Source of the DNA: Bacteroidales bacterium
GTDB taxonomy: Bacteria; Bacteroidota; Bacteroidia; Bacteroidales; UBA932
NCBI GenBank assembly: GCA_017398335.1
Contig: JAFQGK010000021.1
Location: forward strand, 1 to 64,000
Direction of reading: 5' to 3'
DNA length: 64,000 nt
Below are positions 23,118-32,295 of the stretch, piece by piece. The position numbers were made by a program, and so were the translations under genes. How positions within the stretch are numbered: the stretch's first letter is position 1; each line of letters starts with the position of its first letter. The notes beneath the pieces were generated by a model. The model worked only from the letters and a program-made list of their open reading frames with translations. It was not told the origin of the DNA and ran no database searches.

Positions 23118-25508
23118 ATGAAACTGAACATCAGCATTGAATACAGGACATCCTGGGGCGAAGAACTCGTCCTGTGTCTTGAAGGTAAAAGATATCCGCT
23201 GGAATATGTGGCTGACGGGCTCTGGAAAGGAGAATTCGACCGTCTGACTCTGTCAAAAGGAGCGGAATATCATTATGAAGTGGTGCGCGAAGGCAAGACT
23301 GTGCGTAAGGAATGGGGCAGCCATGTCCTTCCGGAGAAGCTGACGGCGAAGCTCCTGACCGTGAACGACAGGTGGCTTGACCGTCCGGAGGATGCACCTT
23401 TCTATTCGTCGGCTTTTACAAAGGGCATATTCGGACGTAGTGCTGCTGCGGCATCAGGAGCCGGACAGGGTGTGTGCATTCAGGTTTATGCACCAGTCGT
23501 AAGACCGAATGAGGTTCTGGCGATAGCTGGAAGCGGAAAGTTTCTTGGTGACTGGAACAAGGTGGTGCCGTTCGATGACGCATCTTTCCCGGTATGGAAT
23601 GTTTCTCTTGAGACAGACGAGCCTTTTATGTATAAGATTCTCATCGCTGATAAGGAGACGCTGGCTCCTCTTGCATGGGAGGATGGCGGCAACCGTATTA
23701 TGGGTGTTGTGCCTCAGAAGGGAGAATGTTATTTGGAGGCGGCTTTGAGACCTCATTTCTCAGGAAGGCAGTGGAGGGGTGCCGGTACTGCAATACCTGT
23801 ATTCTCACTCAGAAGTGAGGACGATTTCGGAGTCGGAGAGTTCCTTGATCTGAAGAAGATGGTAGACTGGGCTGCTGAGACAGGACAGAGCGTACTTCAG
23901 CTTCTTCCGATCAACGATACCACGATGACGGGCACATGGCAGGATTCGTATCCGTATAATGCCAACTCGACATTTGCTCTTCACCCGCAGTTCGTGAATC
24001 TGCCGGCTGCAGGAGTCCCTGTCAATAAGGCGTACAGGGAGCTTCAGGCTGATTTGAATTCACTGCCTCAGATTGATTATGAAAAGGTTAACGGCACAAA
24101 ACTGGAATTGCTGCGCAAGGCATATGCCAAGACGTTTACAAAGCTCTCGGCATCAAAGACTTATAAGACCTTTATGGCTGCAAACGAAGATTGGCTTATG
24201 CCATATGCGGCATTCTGTGTGCTTCGTGATATGAATGGGACTCCGGATTTCAACAAGTGGAAGACCAACAAGAAGTATAATGCGAAGAAGATCGCTGCCT
24301 TCTGTGAGGAACATAGGGAGGATGTGGATTTCTGGTGCTTTGTCCAGTATCACCTTGATGCACAGTTGTCAGAAGTGTGCAGATATGCACATTCCCGTGG
24401 CGTGGTCCTAAAGGGCGACCTTCCGATCGGAATCAGCCGTACCAGTGTCGATGCATGGCTGTATCCGGAGCTCTTCCATATGGATTCACAGGCTGGAGCA
24501 CCGCCTGATGCCTTTGCTGAGGATGGTCAGAACTGGGGATTCCCTACATACAACTGGGAGAAGATGGCTGAGGATGATTATGCATGGTGGAAGGCACGTC
24601 TGAGAAAGATGTCCGAGTACTTCGATGCATTCCGAATCGACCATATTCTCGGTTTCTTCCGTATATGGCAGATCCCTCTCTGGTCGAAGAGCGGTCTTGA
24701 CGGATATTTCAGCCCTGCACTTCCATATTCTGCAGAGGAACTTCAGAATCTGGGATTTGTGGTGGAAGATAAGGAACTCTTCATCGAGGATCCTCATAAG
24801 CCGGGATACTATCATCCTAAGATCGGGGCGATGAAGACACGTGCCTACAGCATTCTGGATGCGTACCGCCGTGGTTCTTTTGACCGTATATACAATGATT
24901 TCTTCTATCATCGCCACAATCAGTTCTGGAAAGAGACAGCGATGAAGAAGCTTCCTGCACTCCTTGATTCTACAGGAATGCTTGCTTGTGGAGAAGACCT
25001 AGGAATGATTCCGGCAACCGTACCACAGGTCATGGCTGACCTCAGGATCCTTTCGCTCGAGATCCAGAGAATGCCTAAATCTATAGAGGAGACGTTTGCT
25101 CATCCTGCAAACTATCCGTATCTGTCAGTGTGTACGACTTCAACTCACGATATGAATCCGATACGTGCATGGTGGGAGGAAGACAGGGAAGTGACCCAGC
25201 AGTTCTGGAATATGCTCATGGGCAATCAGGGAGAGGCTCCATACTACTGCGAACCATGGATCTGCCGTCAGATTCTGGAGCAGCATCTGTGGTCTCCAGC
25301 GATGCTTACAGTACTTCCGCTTCAGGACTGGCTTTCGATGGATGGCGCTCTCAGACGAGAGAATCCGAATGACGAGCGTATCAATGTCCCAGCAAATCCT
25401 CGCCACTATTGGCGCTATCGTATGCACCTTACAATCGAGAATCTTGCATCGCAGAAGGAGTTCAACGATACTCTCTCTGCAATGATTGCAGGCAGTGGCC
25501 GAAAATAG
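23118..25508 (+). CDS. malQ: 4-alpha-glucanotransferase with N-terminal CBM20-type domains (DPE2-like, GH77)
   Basis: 796 residues. The N-terminus has two starch-binding CBM20-like units (about 1-75, and about 113-220 with GSGKFLGDWNKVVPF). The GH77 catalytic domain follows, with SVLQLLPIND near 258, LPIGISRTSVDAW, the nucleophile region FRIDHILGFFRIWQIP, and CGEDLGMIPATVP with the acid/base Glu. This two-CBM20 form resembles plant DPE2 and the Bacteroides MalQ. It transfers alpha-1,4 glucan segments in the cytosol, turning maltose and maltodextrins into usable chains and glucose. It ends 13 bp from the convergent regulator gene with no obvious terminator. Confidence 0.93.
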   Translation: MKLNISIEYRTSWGEELVLCLEGKRYPLEYVADGLWKGEFDRLTLSKGAEYHYEVVREGKTVRKEWGSHVLPEKLTAKLLTVNDRWLDRPEDAPFYSSAFTKGIFGRSAAAASGAGQGVCIQVYAPVVRPNEVLAIAGSGKFLGDWNKVVPFDDASFPVWNVSLETDEPFMYKILIADKETLAPLAWEDGGNRIMGVVPQKGECYLEAALRPHFSGRQWRGAGTAIPVFSLRSEDDFGVGEFLDLKKMVDWAAETGQSVLQLLPINDTTMTGTWQDSYPYNANSTFALHPQFVNLPAAGVPVNKAYRELQADLNSLPQIDYEKVNGTKLELLRKAYAKTFTKLSASKTYKTFMAANEDWLMPYAAFCVLRDMNGTPDFNKWKTNKKYNAKKIAAFCEEHREDVDFWCFVQYHLDAQLSEVCRYAHSRGVVLKGDLPIGISRTSVDAWLYPELFHMDSQAGAPPDAFAEDGQNWGFPTYNWEKMAEDDYAWWKARLRKMSEYFDAFRIDHILGFFRIWQIPLWSKSGLDGYFSPALPYSAEELQNLGFVVEDKELFIEDPHKPGYYHPKIGAMKTRAYSILDAYRRGSFDRIYNDFFYHRHNQFWKETAMKKLPALLDSTGMLACGEDLGMIPATVPQVMADLRILSLEIQRMPKSIEETFAHPANYPYLSVCTTSTHDMNPIRAWWEEDREVTQQFWNMLMGNQGEAPYYCEPWICRQILEQHLWSPAMLTVLPLQDWLSMDGALRRENPNDERINVPANPRHYWRYRMHLTIENLASQKEFNDTLSAMIAGSGRK

Positions 25509-25521
25509 GATCGGGTACGAG

Positions 25522-26277
25522 TTATTTCTCCAGCCAGGCAAGGAAGTCGTCCACGCGTGAGCGGCTTACGGTCATATCGAATGAAGCAGCCGGTTTAGAT
25601 TTTATCAGAAGTCTTCCACCGGGCTGCTTTATTATGCTTATTATGGCTTTGGTGTTGACAATGCAGCTGCGCGAAATCCTGAAGAAGTAGTCAGGATTAA
25701 GCTCGTCACTGATCACATCCAGAGAGGAATCTATTATGAACCTCTGTTCGTCGAATGTCGTGAGATAGTTGTTCTTCTCTTCTGAGTAGACATATGCGAT
25801 GTTTGATGTCAGAAGAGGAATGATGTGGTCATTGAAACGTACTATATAGCGTTCCTTGTAGTCTTTTCTGGCAGGTCCTGTCTCCATTGCTCTTGCCAGG
25901 GCTTCGTAGTCAAACTGACCTCCGCTCATGCGGCATCGCGCCACGGCTCTTTTAATGTCGGCAAGTTCTACTGGTTTCAGCAGGTAGTCTACACTGCCTG
26001 CTTCGAAAGCCTTGAGGGCATAACTGTCATAGGCTGTGGTCATGATGACCTTGGCCTTGACTTCTGCCTGACGGAATATTTCGAAGCATATGCCGTCGGA
26101 TAATTCTACATCCATGAATATTATGTCGACTGTGTTTGCCGGGTCTTTCAACCATGAGACTGTGCTTTTCACGGACGATGTTGTCCCGACAATATCCATG
26201 TCCGGAAAATTCTGGGACAAAACACGTATCAGGCTTTTCTGAGCCATTATTTCATCTTCAACAATCAGGACTTTCAT
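25522..26277 (-). CDS. LytR/AlgR-type response regulator with LytTR DNA-binding domain
   Basis: 251 residues. A receiver domain (1-120) has the acidic pair in VEDE, the phospho-acceptor Asp in IIFMDVELSDG near 56, and the conserved LLKP. The C-terminal LytTR domain (about 145-250) has RFNDHIIPLLTSNIAYVYSE and FFRISRSCIVNTKAI. LytTR proteins bind pairs of short direct repeats. The sensor kinase gene ends 4 bp upstream, making a cognate pair. Lying between malQ and the sus-like operon, it is the natural candidate regulator for both; no SusR-type gene is seen. Confidence 0.95.
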   Translation of the reverse strand: MKVLIVEDEIMAQKSLIRVLSQNFPDMDIVGTTSSVKSTVSWLKDPANTVDIIFMDVELSDGICFEIFRQAEVKAKVIMTTAYDSYALKAFEAGSVDYLLKPVELADIKRAVARCRMSGGQFDYEALARAMETGPARKDYKERYIVRFNDHIIPLLTSNIAYVYSEEKNNYLTTFDEQRFIIDSSLDVISDELNPDYFFRISRSCIVNTKAIISIIKQPGGRLLIKSKPAASFDMTVSRSRVDDFLAWLEK

Positions 26278-26281
26278 AATA

Positions 26282-27670
26282 TCATATCAAAGGTAAAGTA
26301 ACACAATAATTGTCGTTGACAATATCAATATCTATGCTTTTCCCGCACAGATCCAGGTATTGTCTGCTGATATATTTATGACCCAATCCGGTTGACTGGC
26401 TTTTAGTGATCTTCGGGATGATGTTGTTGCATATGGTGACCTCGTCGCCTCTTGCCTCTATTCTGATCTTCAACGGATTCTCTCCACTGACGGAGTTATG
26501 TTTTGTCGCATTTTCAATCAGAAGCTGGAGTGAGCAAGGGAGTATATATTTGTTACGGCAATCTTCGTCAATGGCAGTTTCCACTTCAAATCCTTCCGGA
26601 AACCGTACTTTCAGAAGATCTACGTACAATCCTACGAATACCAGTTCATCACTGAGCTTTACAAGCTCCTCTTCTTCGCTTTTGATCATGTACCTGTAGA
26701 TACCTGCCAGCTTATGTATATAGATGCTGGCCTGTTCGTTCTTTTCCTCGCACACAAGGCAGTCGAGGATATTCAATGAGTTGAAAAGAAAGTGAGGGTT
26801 CACCTGCCCCTTGAGCTTCATGTAGCGGTATTGCGCTGAATGTGCCCTTTCCCTCTGTCTCTGCATCTCATTCTTGGCTGTCATTGCATAGCTTACGATG
26901 AAGATGATGCAATATATAGTTATCTGTGTGATCAGAGATACTATGAATATAAGGAGAAAACGGCTTTCCGGTTCATTGGTGAATGTAAAGGGTAGCCCGT
27001 ATGCGACTATGAGTGATTCTATAAGGGCGGCAGCGGCCATGAACAGCGTCAGGATAACTGCTTTTGCCGCTTTTGATACGCTCTTGGTCCGTTTGCCCGA
27101 GTATTTGATATACAGGATGTTGAGGCATATCAGTATAATAATGCCTACGGAATTGGATATGACGTCACGTATGATGCCGTAAACCTCATTGGAATCAACA
27201 GGTGCTTCTGAAAAGAACAGGACGACAACGATTCTCAGTACGAATATACCGGCAGCAGCCAGCAGCAGCCATTTCATGTAGGGAGATGTGAGGGAGCTCT
27301 TTCCCTGATCCGGCTTGCCGAGTCTGAATATTCCTGCAATCGCAACAATGCTCCATCCGAGTATCTCTGTCGTCATCAAGGTTGACAGAGGGTAGATGGC
27401 ATAAGGAGACGAAAATATCAGTCCCATTATATTCGCCCCCATAGTTCCAAGAAGATAGCCGATGATGTTGGCGACTATGATTATCGAAGCTGTAAATTCC
27501 GTCGAAAGGTTTTTCTTCAGGCATACCATCAGAGTCATTGCCATCGTCAGAACTGTCAGGAGCAGCTCGTCGTCCACTTTATATAGCTGGCAGCATAAGG
27601 CGGTGGCAGCGTGAAGAAGGGCTAGTATATGTATGATCCAGGATGATTTTATCTTTGAAAAAAAACTCAT
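26282..27670 (-). CDS. LytS-type sensor histidine kinase
   Basis: 462 residues. The first 250 or so form several membrane helices with little periplasmic sequence. The His_kinase domain then shows QVNPHFLFNSLNIL with the phospho-acceptor His, and the ATPase part has LQLLIENATKHN and a GLGHKYI G-box. It would phosphorylate the LytTR regulator encoded 4 bp downstream. With no large sensor domain outside the membrane, it may sense a membrane-delivered cue or a transporter. A 7-of-8 -7 element (TAACTTCG, minus strand, 27690-27697) overlaps an inverted TTCGTCG copy, hinting at autoregulation. Confidence 0.93.
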   Translation of the reverse strand: MSFFSKIKSSWIIHILALLHAATALCCQLYKVDDELLLTVLTMAMTLMVCLKKNLSTEFTASIIIVANIIGYLLGTMGANIMGLIFSSPYAIYPLSTLMTTEILGWSIVAIAGIFRLGKPDQGKSSLTSPYMKWLLLAAAGIFVLRIVVVLFFSEAPVDSNEVYGIIRDVISNSVGIIILICLNILYIKYSGKRTKSVSKAAKAVILTLFMAAAALIESLIVAYGLPFTFTNEPESRFLLIFIVSLITQITIYCIIFIVSYAMTAKNEMQRQRERAHSAQYRYMKLKGQVNPHFLFNSLNILDCLVCEEKNEQASIYIHKLAGIYRYMIKSEEEELVKLSDELVFVGLYVDLLKVRFPEGFEVETAIDEDCRNKYILPCSLQLLIENATKHNSVSGENPLKIRIEARGDEVTICNNIIPKITKSQSTGLGHKYISRQYLDLCGKSIDIDIVNDNYCVTLPLI

Positions 27671-27732
27671 ATTCAGTCCATTAATACGACGAAGTTATAA
27701 AATTTGTCTCAATTATGCAATTTTCGGCTACT

Positions 27733-27761
27733 ATTCGTCGTTAAATTCCTGCCATTCGTCG
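27733..27761 (+). promoter_or_regulatory. candidate LytTR operator upstream of the sus-like operon
   Basis: ATTCGTCG occurs at 27733-27740 and again at 27754-27761, a perfect 8-bp direct repeat with 21-bp spacing. A third TTCGTCG lies on the opposite strand at 27687-27693. The whole 29-bp site resembles the one at 21616-21644. It sits 105 bp before the MFS start and 62 bp before the kinase start, so it could serve both divergent units. Confidence 0.55.
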
Positions 27762-27866
27762 CAGTCTTCAAGCATTTCATCCTCCAAACTTATTATTTGT
27801 AATTAATAATGAATAATTTCGCATACTTATACACAGATGTGAATTAATAACCAAAAGATTTCAATA

Positions 27867-29174
27867 ATGCAGAAAGCAAGACTTACGTTCTGGCAGCTAT
27901 GGAATATCAGCTTCGGATTCTTCGGAGTCCAGATTGCATATTCACTTCAGAGCGCCAACATCAGCCGCATTTTTGCGACTCTCGGTGCGGACCCGCACAG
28001 TCTGAGTTTCTTCTGGATACTTCCTCCGCTTATGGGAATGGTAGTCCAGCCTCTGGTGGGCAAGTACAGCGACAGGACATGGTGCCGGTTCGGCCGTCGT
28101 ATACCTTACCTCTTCCTCGGATCGCTCATCGCCATTGCTGTGATGTGTCTTCTGCCGAATGCAGGAAACTTCAGCTTTACTTTTGCCGGAGCCATGATCT
28201 TCGGACTTGTAGCCCTGATGCTCCTTGATACGTCCATCAATATGGCTATGCAGCCGTTCAAGATGCTTGTCGGAGACATGGTCAATGAAGAGCAGAAAGG
28301 TCAGGCATATTCAATCCAGAGCTTCCTCTGCAACGCAGGAAGCCTTGTCGGATATATCTTCCCGTTCCTTTTTGCGTGGATCGGCATTGCCAATACCGCA
28401 CCGGAGGGACAGATTCCTGACACAGTGAAGTATTCATTCTATATCGGAGCATTCATCCTTATTCTTTGTGTGCTCTTCACGACTTTCAAGGTGAAGGAGA
28501 TGCCTCCGAAGGAATATGCGGAGTTCCATGGAATCGATCCGGATAGAAAGGAGGAAAAAGCTCCATCAATGTTTACCCTTCTCAAGAATGCACCTTCAGC
28601 ATTCTGGACTGTCGGAATAGTGCAGTTCTTCTGCTGGGCCGCATTCCTTTACATGTGGACATATACCAACGGAGCCATTGCCGATACCGTCTGGGGCACG
28701 ACTGACGTAACCTCGGAAGGATATCAGACAGCCGGCAACTGGGTAGGAATTCTCTTTGCTGTTCAGGCTGTCGGTTCAGTCCTCTGGGCTCTCGTCATCC
28801 CTAAGTTCAGGAATATCAAGACTGCATATGTGGTGAGCCTCCTTGTAGGAGCTGTCGGATTCGCATCTGTATTCTTCATTCATGACCAGTATCTTCTGTT
28901 CATCTCCTTCCTCCTTATCGGAGTGGCATGGGCAGCGATGCTTGCGGTTCCTTTCACCCTCCTTACAAACTCGCTTTCAGGAGACCATATCGGAACATAT
29001 CTCGGCCTTTTCAACGGAACTATCTGTCTTCCTCAGATTGTAGCTGCTGCATGCGGCGGACTGGTTCTCAAGCTTGTCGGTGGTGCGCAGGTAAGCATGT
29101 TCATAGTTGCAGGAGTGCTTCTGGTCCTTGGAGCTATGTCCGTTTATTTCGTCAAGGAAAAGAAGAAAGCTTAA
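27867..29174 (+). CDS. MFS sugar transporter, probable maltose/maltodextrin importer
   Basis: 435 residues with 12 predicted membrane segments. The opening LTFWQLWNISFGFFGVQIAYSLQ, the charged loop GKYSDRTWCRFGRRIPY, and NMAMQPFKMLVGDMV are typical of the SLC45-like/GPH-related sugar transporters found in Bacteroidetes starch loci. It would bring maltose or short dextrins from periplasm to cytosol, where MalQ can work on them. First gene of the sus-like operon; susC follows after 58 bp with no visible terminator. Confidence 0.88.
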   Translation: MQKARLTFWQLWNISFGFFGVQIAYSLQSANISRIFATLGADPHSLSFFWILPPLMGMVVQPLVGKYSDRTWCRFGRRIPYLFLGSLIAIAVMCLLPNAGNFSFTFAGAMIFGLVALMLLDTSINMAMQPFKMLVGDMVNEEQKGQAYSIQSFLCNAGSLVGYIFPFLFAWIGIANTAPEGQIPDTVKYSFYIGAFILILCVLFTTFKVKEMPPKEYAEFHGIDPDRKEEKAPSMFTLLKNAPSAFWTVGIVQFFCWAAFLYMWTYTNGAIADTVWGTTDVTSEGYQTAGNWVGILFAVQAVGSVLWALVIPKFRNIKTAYVVSLLVGAVGFASVFFIHDQYLLFISFLLIGVAWAAMLAVPFTLLTNSLSGDHIGTYLGLFNGTICLPQIVAAACGGLVLKLVGGAQVSMFIVAGVLLVLGAMSVYFVKEKKKA

Positions 29175-29232
29175 TTGCTGACATATAAATATTTACAAAT
29201 ACAAACTATCTACTAACCAAACAAAATTCTTT

Positions 29233-32200
29233 ATGAATAGAATAATGTCGCTATGCGCAGCCTTCCTCCTGATTTTTGTCTCGGGGGGGGCATCCGTATT
29301 TGCTCAAAGCGGATACGAGGTTAAAGGAGTAGTTGTTGATGCAGTCGGTCCTGTAATCGGTGCTACAGTCATCGAACAGGGTACCACCAACGGTACATCT
29401 ACCGGCCTCGACGGAGACTACGTCCTTACAGTCTCAAGCGCCGACGCAGTTGTGGAAATAAGCTGCATTGGTTACGCTAGCCAGACTTTCAAGGCATCTC
29501 AGGTGCCTCCAACAGTCACTCTTTCCGAGGATACCCAGTTCCTTGATGAAGTAGTCGTTATCGGTTACGGTACCGTGAAGAAAGAGGATATGACTGGTTC
29601 AATCGTAGCTATCAAGAATGAGGAGATCAATCGTGGAGCGGTTGTGAATACTCAGGATATGCTCAAGGGTAAGGTTCCGGGTCTTCTCGTGACCCCAGGA
29701 GACGGTGGTCCTGGTTCGGGATCGAGAATCCGTATCCGTGGTGCAGCCTCCCTTTATGCATCAAGCGATCCTCTCATCGTTATCGACGGTGTTCCGCTTT
29801 CTGCAGATGCAGGTTCAGGAATGTCCAATCCTCTTGACTTCGTCAATGCAAACGACATCGAATCATTCACTGTGCTCAAGGATGCATCTTCAGCTGCAAT
29901 CTACGGTTCACGTGCGTCAAACGGTGTCATCATCATCACTACCAAGCGTGGTAAGGGCAGCAGACCTCAGATCAGCTACAATGGTAGCGTGAGCGTTCAG
30001 CATAATTCCAAGAGAATCCCTACTATGGATGCTGATGAGTTCCGTGCATATGTTGCTGAAACTTTCGATCCCGAGTCTACTCATGGCAAGTTCGCCGCAA
30101 CTCAGATCTTCGAGAACAATACTGACTGGCAGAGCCTTGTCTTCCGTCCTGCTATCTCTCACGACCACAACCTCAGCGTCAATGGTAACGTGAAGGACCG
30201 TATGCCTTATCGTGCATCAATCGGTTACCAGGATCAGATGGGTACACTCTACGGTTCAAACTACGAGAGAGGAACAATGGACATCAGCCTTTCTCCTAAC
30301 TTCCTTGACAAGCACCTCACACTCGACCTCAGCGCAAGAGGAGTGTATGTACACTCTGATTATGCAGAAGGCGGTGTAGTCGGAAAGGCTGCATTCTACA
30401 ACCCTACCCGTGACCCATATTTCAGAAATGAGGACGGTTCCATCGACTTCACAACCAACAACGGTTACTGGGGTCCGGGAGCAGGTAGAGGCAAAGGCTT
30501 TACACCTAACAAGCTCGTTGGTGAGGGACCTCTTTCACTTCTCTATGACAAGTGGTCTTATGCAAACACTGCACGTTTCGTGGGTAAGGCTGCCATTGAC
30601 TACAAGGTTCACGGTTTCGAGGCACTCCGTTTCAATGTTGCATTGAGCATGGACGTTTCTGAGAGCAAGTCTGCAAATGGTGTGAACCCTGGTTCATTCC
30701 AGGCTTACTCTGATGATGAGGCACTCGGACTTGGTAAGAATCACACAGGTTACAACAAGAACCTCAATGAGACTCTCGAGGCTTATGCTAACTTCAATGA
30801 GACTTGGGGCAAGCACAACCTTGACGTGATCGCAGGTTACTCATGGGTTCATAACTACTATGAGAATCATGGCGAGTCTTTCATCAACGGTCAGGATACA
30901 GTATTCCTTAAGGATGGTGTAGACTACAATACAGCATATCCTTGGAGCAGAGGCGAGAACTATATGGTCTCATTCTATGGCCGTATCAACTATTCGATCG
31001 CTTCGAAGTATCTCTTCACTGCTTCTGTCCGTTATGACGGTTCTTCACGTTTCGCAAAGGACAATCGTTGGGGTCTTTTCCCTTCTGGAGCATTCGCTTG
31101 GAACATCAAGCAGGAAGATTGGCTTAAGGATACCAAGGCTGTGTCACAGTTGAAGCTCCGTCTCTCTGCAGGTCAGACAGGTCAGCAGGACGGTATCGCG
31201 AACTACTCTTACATGCCGATATACTATCTTTCAACAAATTCTTACGATCGTTACAACATGGGTAGCGCAGGTCTTCAGTACTACTACACTCCAGGCAGCT
31301 ATGATCCGGATATCACTTGGGAGACTACTACTACCTACAACGTCGGTGTAGACTTCGGTTTCTGCGATGACAGAATCACAGGTAATGTCGATGCATATGT
31401 CCGCAATACTTCAGACCTCCTCAATGAGGTGATCACACCGATGGGTGCGAACTTCGGTAACAAGATCCTTACAAACATCGGTTCTATGCAGAACAAGGGA
31501 GTTGAGTTCTCTCTCAACGTTGTTCCTGTACAGACCAAGGACTGGCACCTCTCGATTGGCTTCAACGGTACATTCCAGGATACCAAGATCACCAAGCTCA
31601 ACACTTCAGATGACCCAAGATATATGGAGCAGGTGGTGGATATAGAGAAGGGAACAGGATCCAAGTTCTCTTTCCATAAGGTAGGTTATGCTCCTTACAC
31701 TTACTATCCATACCAGCAGCTGTATGATTCAAACGGCAATCCTATACAGAATGCTCTTGTTGATAGGGATGGTGATGGAAAGATAACAGAGCTCGACAGA
31801 TATGAGTCAGGTAAGAGCCCGATCCCGGGATTCTACTATGGTCTTAACCTCAAGCTTTCTTATAAGGACTGGGATTTCGGTCTCAACGGACACGGAAATG
31901 CTGATTACTGGATTTTCAATGACTTCGCTTCGGCGAACTCGACATCATCATTTGACGTGAACTCTGCTCTCCTTCCAAACTTCGCTACTGTAGTCAAGAG
32001 AACAGGCTTTACTAAACCTAACGAAGGTTACCAGTACTATTCTGACCTTTTCCTTGAGAATGCTTCATTCTTCCGTTTGGATGACGTGAACCTCGGTTAC
32101 ACTTTCAGAGATGTAAGTGATTACAACGGTACAATCCGAGTCGCATTCTCAGCTCAGAACGTGTTTGTAATAACAAAGTATTCAGGAATCGATCCTGAGA

Positions 32201-32283
32201 TCCAGGGCGGTAATAATGGTATTGATAACGTTATCTGGCCACGCCCACGTACTTATTCAATCCGTATTAACTTCACTTTCTAA
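29233..32283 (+). CDS. susC: SusC-like TonB-dependent outer-membrane transporter
   Basis: 1016 residues. The signal peptide ends near FAQS (residue 26). A carboxypeptidase-regulatory-like domain (about 28-105: YEVKGVVVDAVGPVIGATV) follows, then the TonB-box/plug entry DEVVVIGYGTVKKEDMTGS, the plug, and a 22-strand barrel ending in the aromatic INFTF. It imports large maltodextrins with the SusD lid. Codons 17-20 of the signal peptide contain a run of eight G. susD starts 12 bp downstream. Substrate assignment to alpha-glucan rests on the neighbouring enzymes. Confidence 0.95.
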   Translation: MNRIMSLCAAFLLIFVSGGASVFAQSGYEVKGVVVDAVGPVIGATVIEQGTTNGTSTGLDGDYVLTVSSADAVVEISCIGYASQTFKASQVPPTVTLSEDTQFLDEVVVIGYGTVKKEDMTGSIVAIKNEEINRGAVVNTQDMLKGKVPGLLVTPGDGGPGSGSRIRIRGAASLYASSDPLIVIDGVPLSADAGSGMSNPLDFVNANDIESFTVLKDASSAAIYGSRASNGVIIITTKRGKGSRPQISYNGSVSVQHNSKRIPTMDADEFRAYVAETFDPESTHGKFAATQIFENNTDWQSLVFRPAISHDHNLSVNGNVKDRMPYRASIGYQDQMGTLYGSNYERGTMDISLSPNFLDKHLTLDLSARGVYVHSDYAEGGVVGKAAFYNPTRDPYFRNEDGSIDFTTNNGYWGPGAGRGKGFTPNKLVGEGPLSLLYDKWSYANTARFVGKAAIDYKVHGFEALRFNVALSMDVSESKSANGVNPGSFQAYSDDEALGLGKNHTGYNKNLNETLEAYANFNETWGKHNLDVIAGYSWVHNYYENHGESFINGQDTVFLKDGVDYNTAYPWSRGENYMVSFYGRINYSIASKYLFTASVRYDGSSRFAKDNRWGLFPSGAFAWNIKQEDWLKDTKAVSQLKLRLSAGQTGQQDGIANYSYMPIYYLSTNSYDRYNMGSAGLQYYYTPGSYDPDITWETTTTYNVGVDFGFCDDRITGNVDAYVRNTSDLLNEVITPMGANFGNKILTNIGSMQNKGVEFSLNVVPVQTKDWHLSIGFNGTFQDTKITKLNTSDDPRYMEQVVDIEKGTGSKFSFHKVGYAPYTYYPYQQLYDSNGNPIQNALVDRDGDGKITELDRYESGKSPIPGFYYGLNLKLSYKDWDFGLNGHGNADYWIFNDFASANSTSSFDVNSALLPNFATVVKRTGFTKPNEGYQYYSDLFLENASFFRLDDVNLGYTFRDVSDYNGTIRVAFSAQNVFVITKYSGIDPEIQGGNNGIDNVIWPRPRTYSIRINFTF
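29283..29290 (+). repeat. G8 homopolymer in the susC signal-peptide codons
   Basis: Eight consecutive G residues span the codons for Ser-Gly-Gly-Ala. Slippage by one or two bases would truncate SusC after about 20 residues. Confidence 0.85.
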
Positions 32284-32295
32284 ACAGGACAGATC

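Noticed and set aside
29175..29232. Separate promoter for susC
   Set aside because: The 58-bp gap is AT-rich but has no TAnnTTTG element or operator-like repeat; read-through from the MFS gene is simpler.
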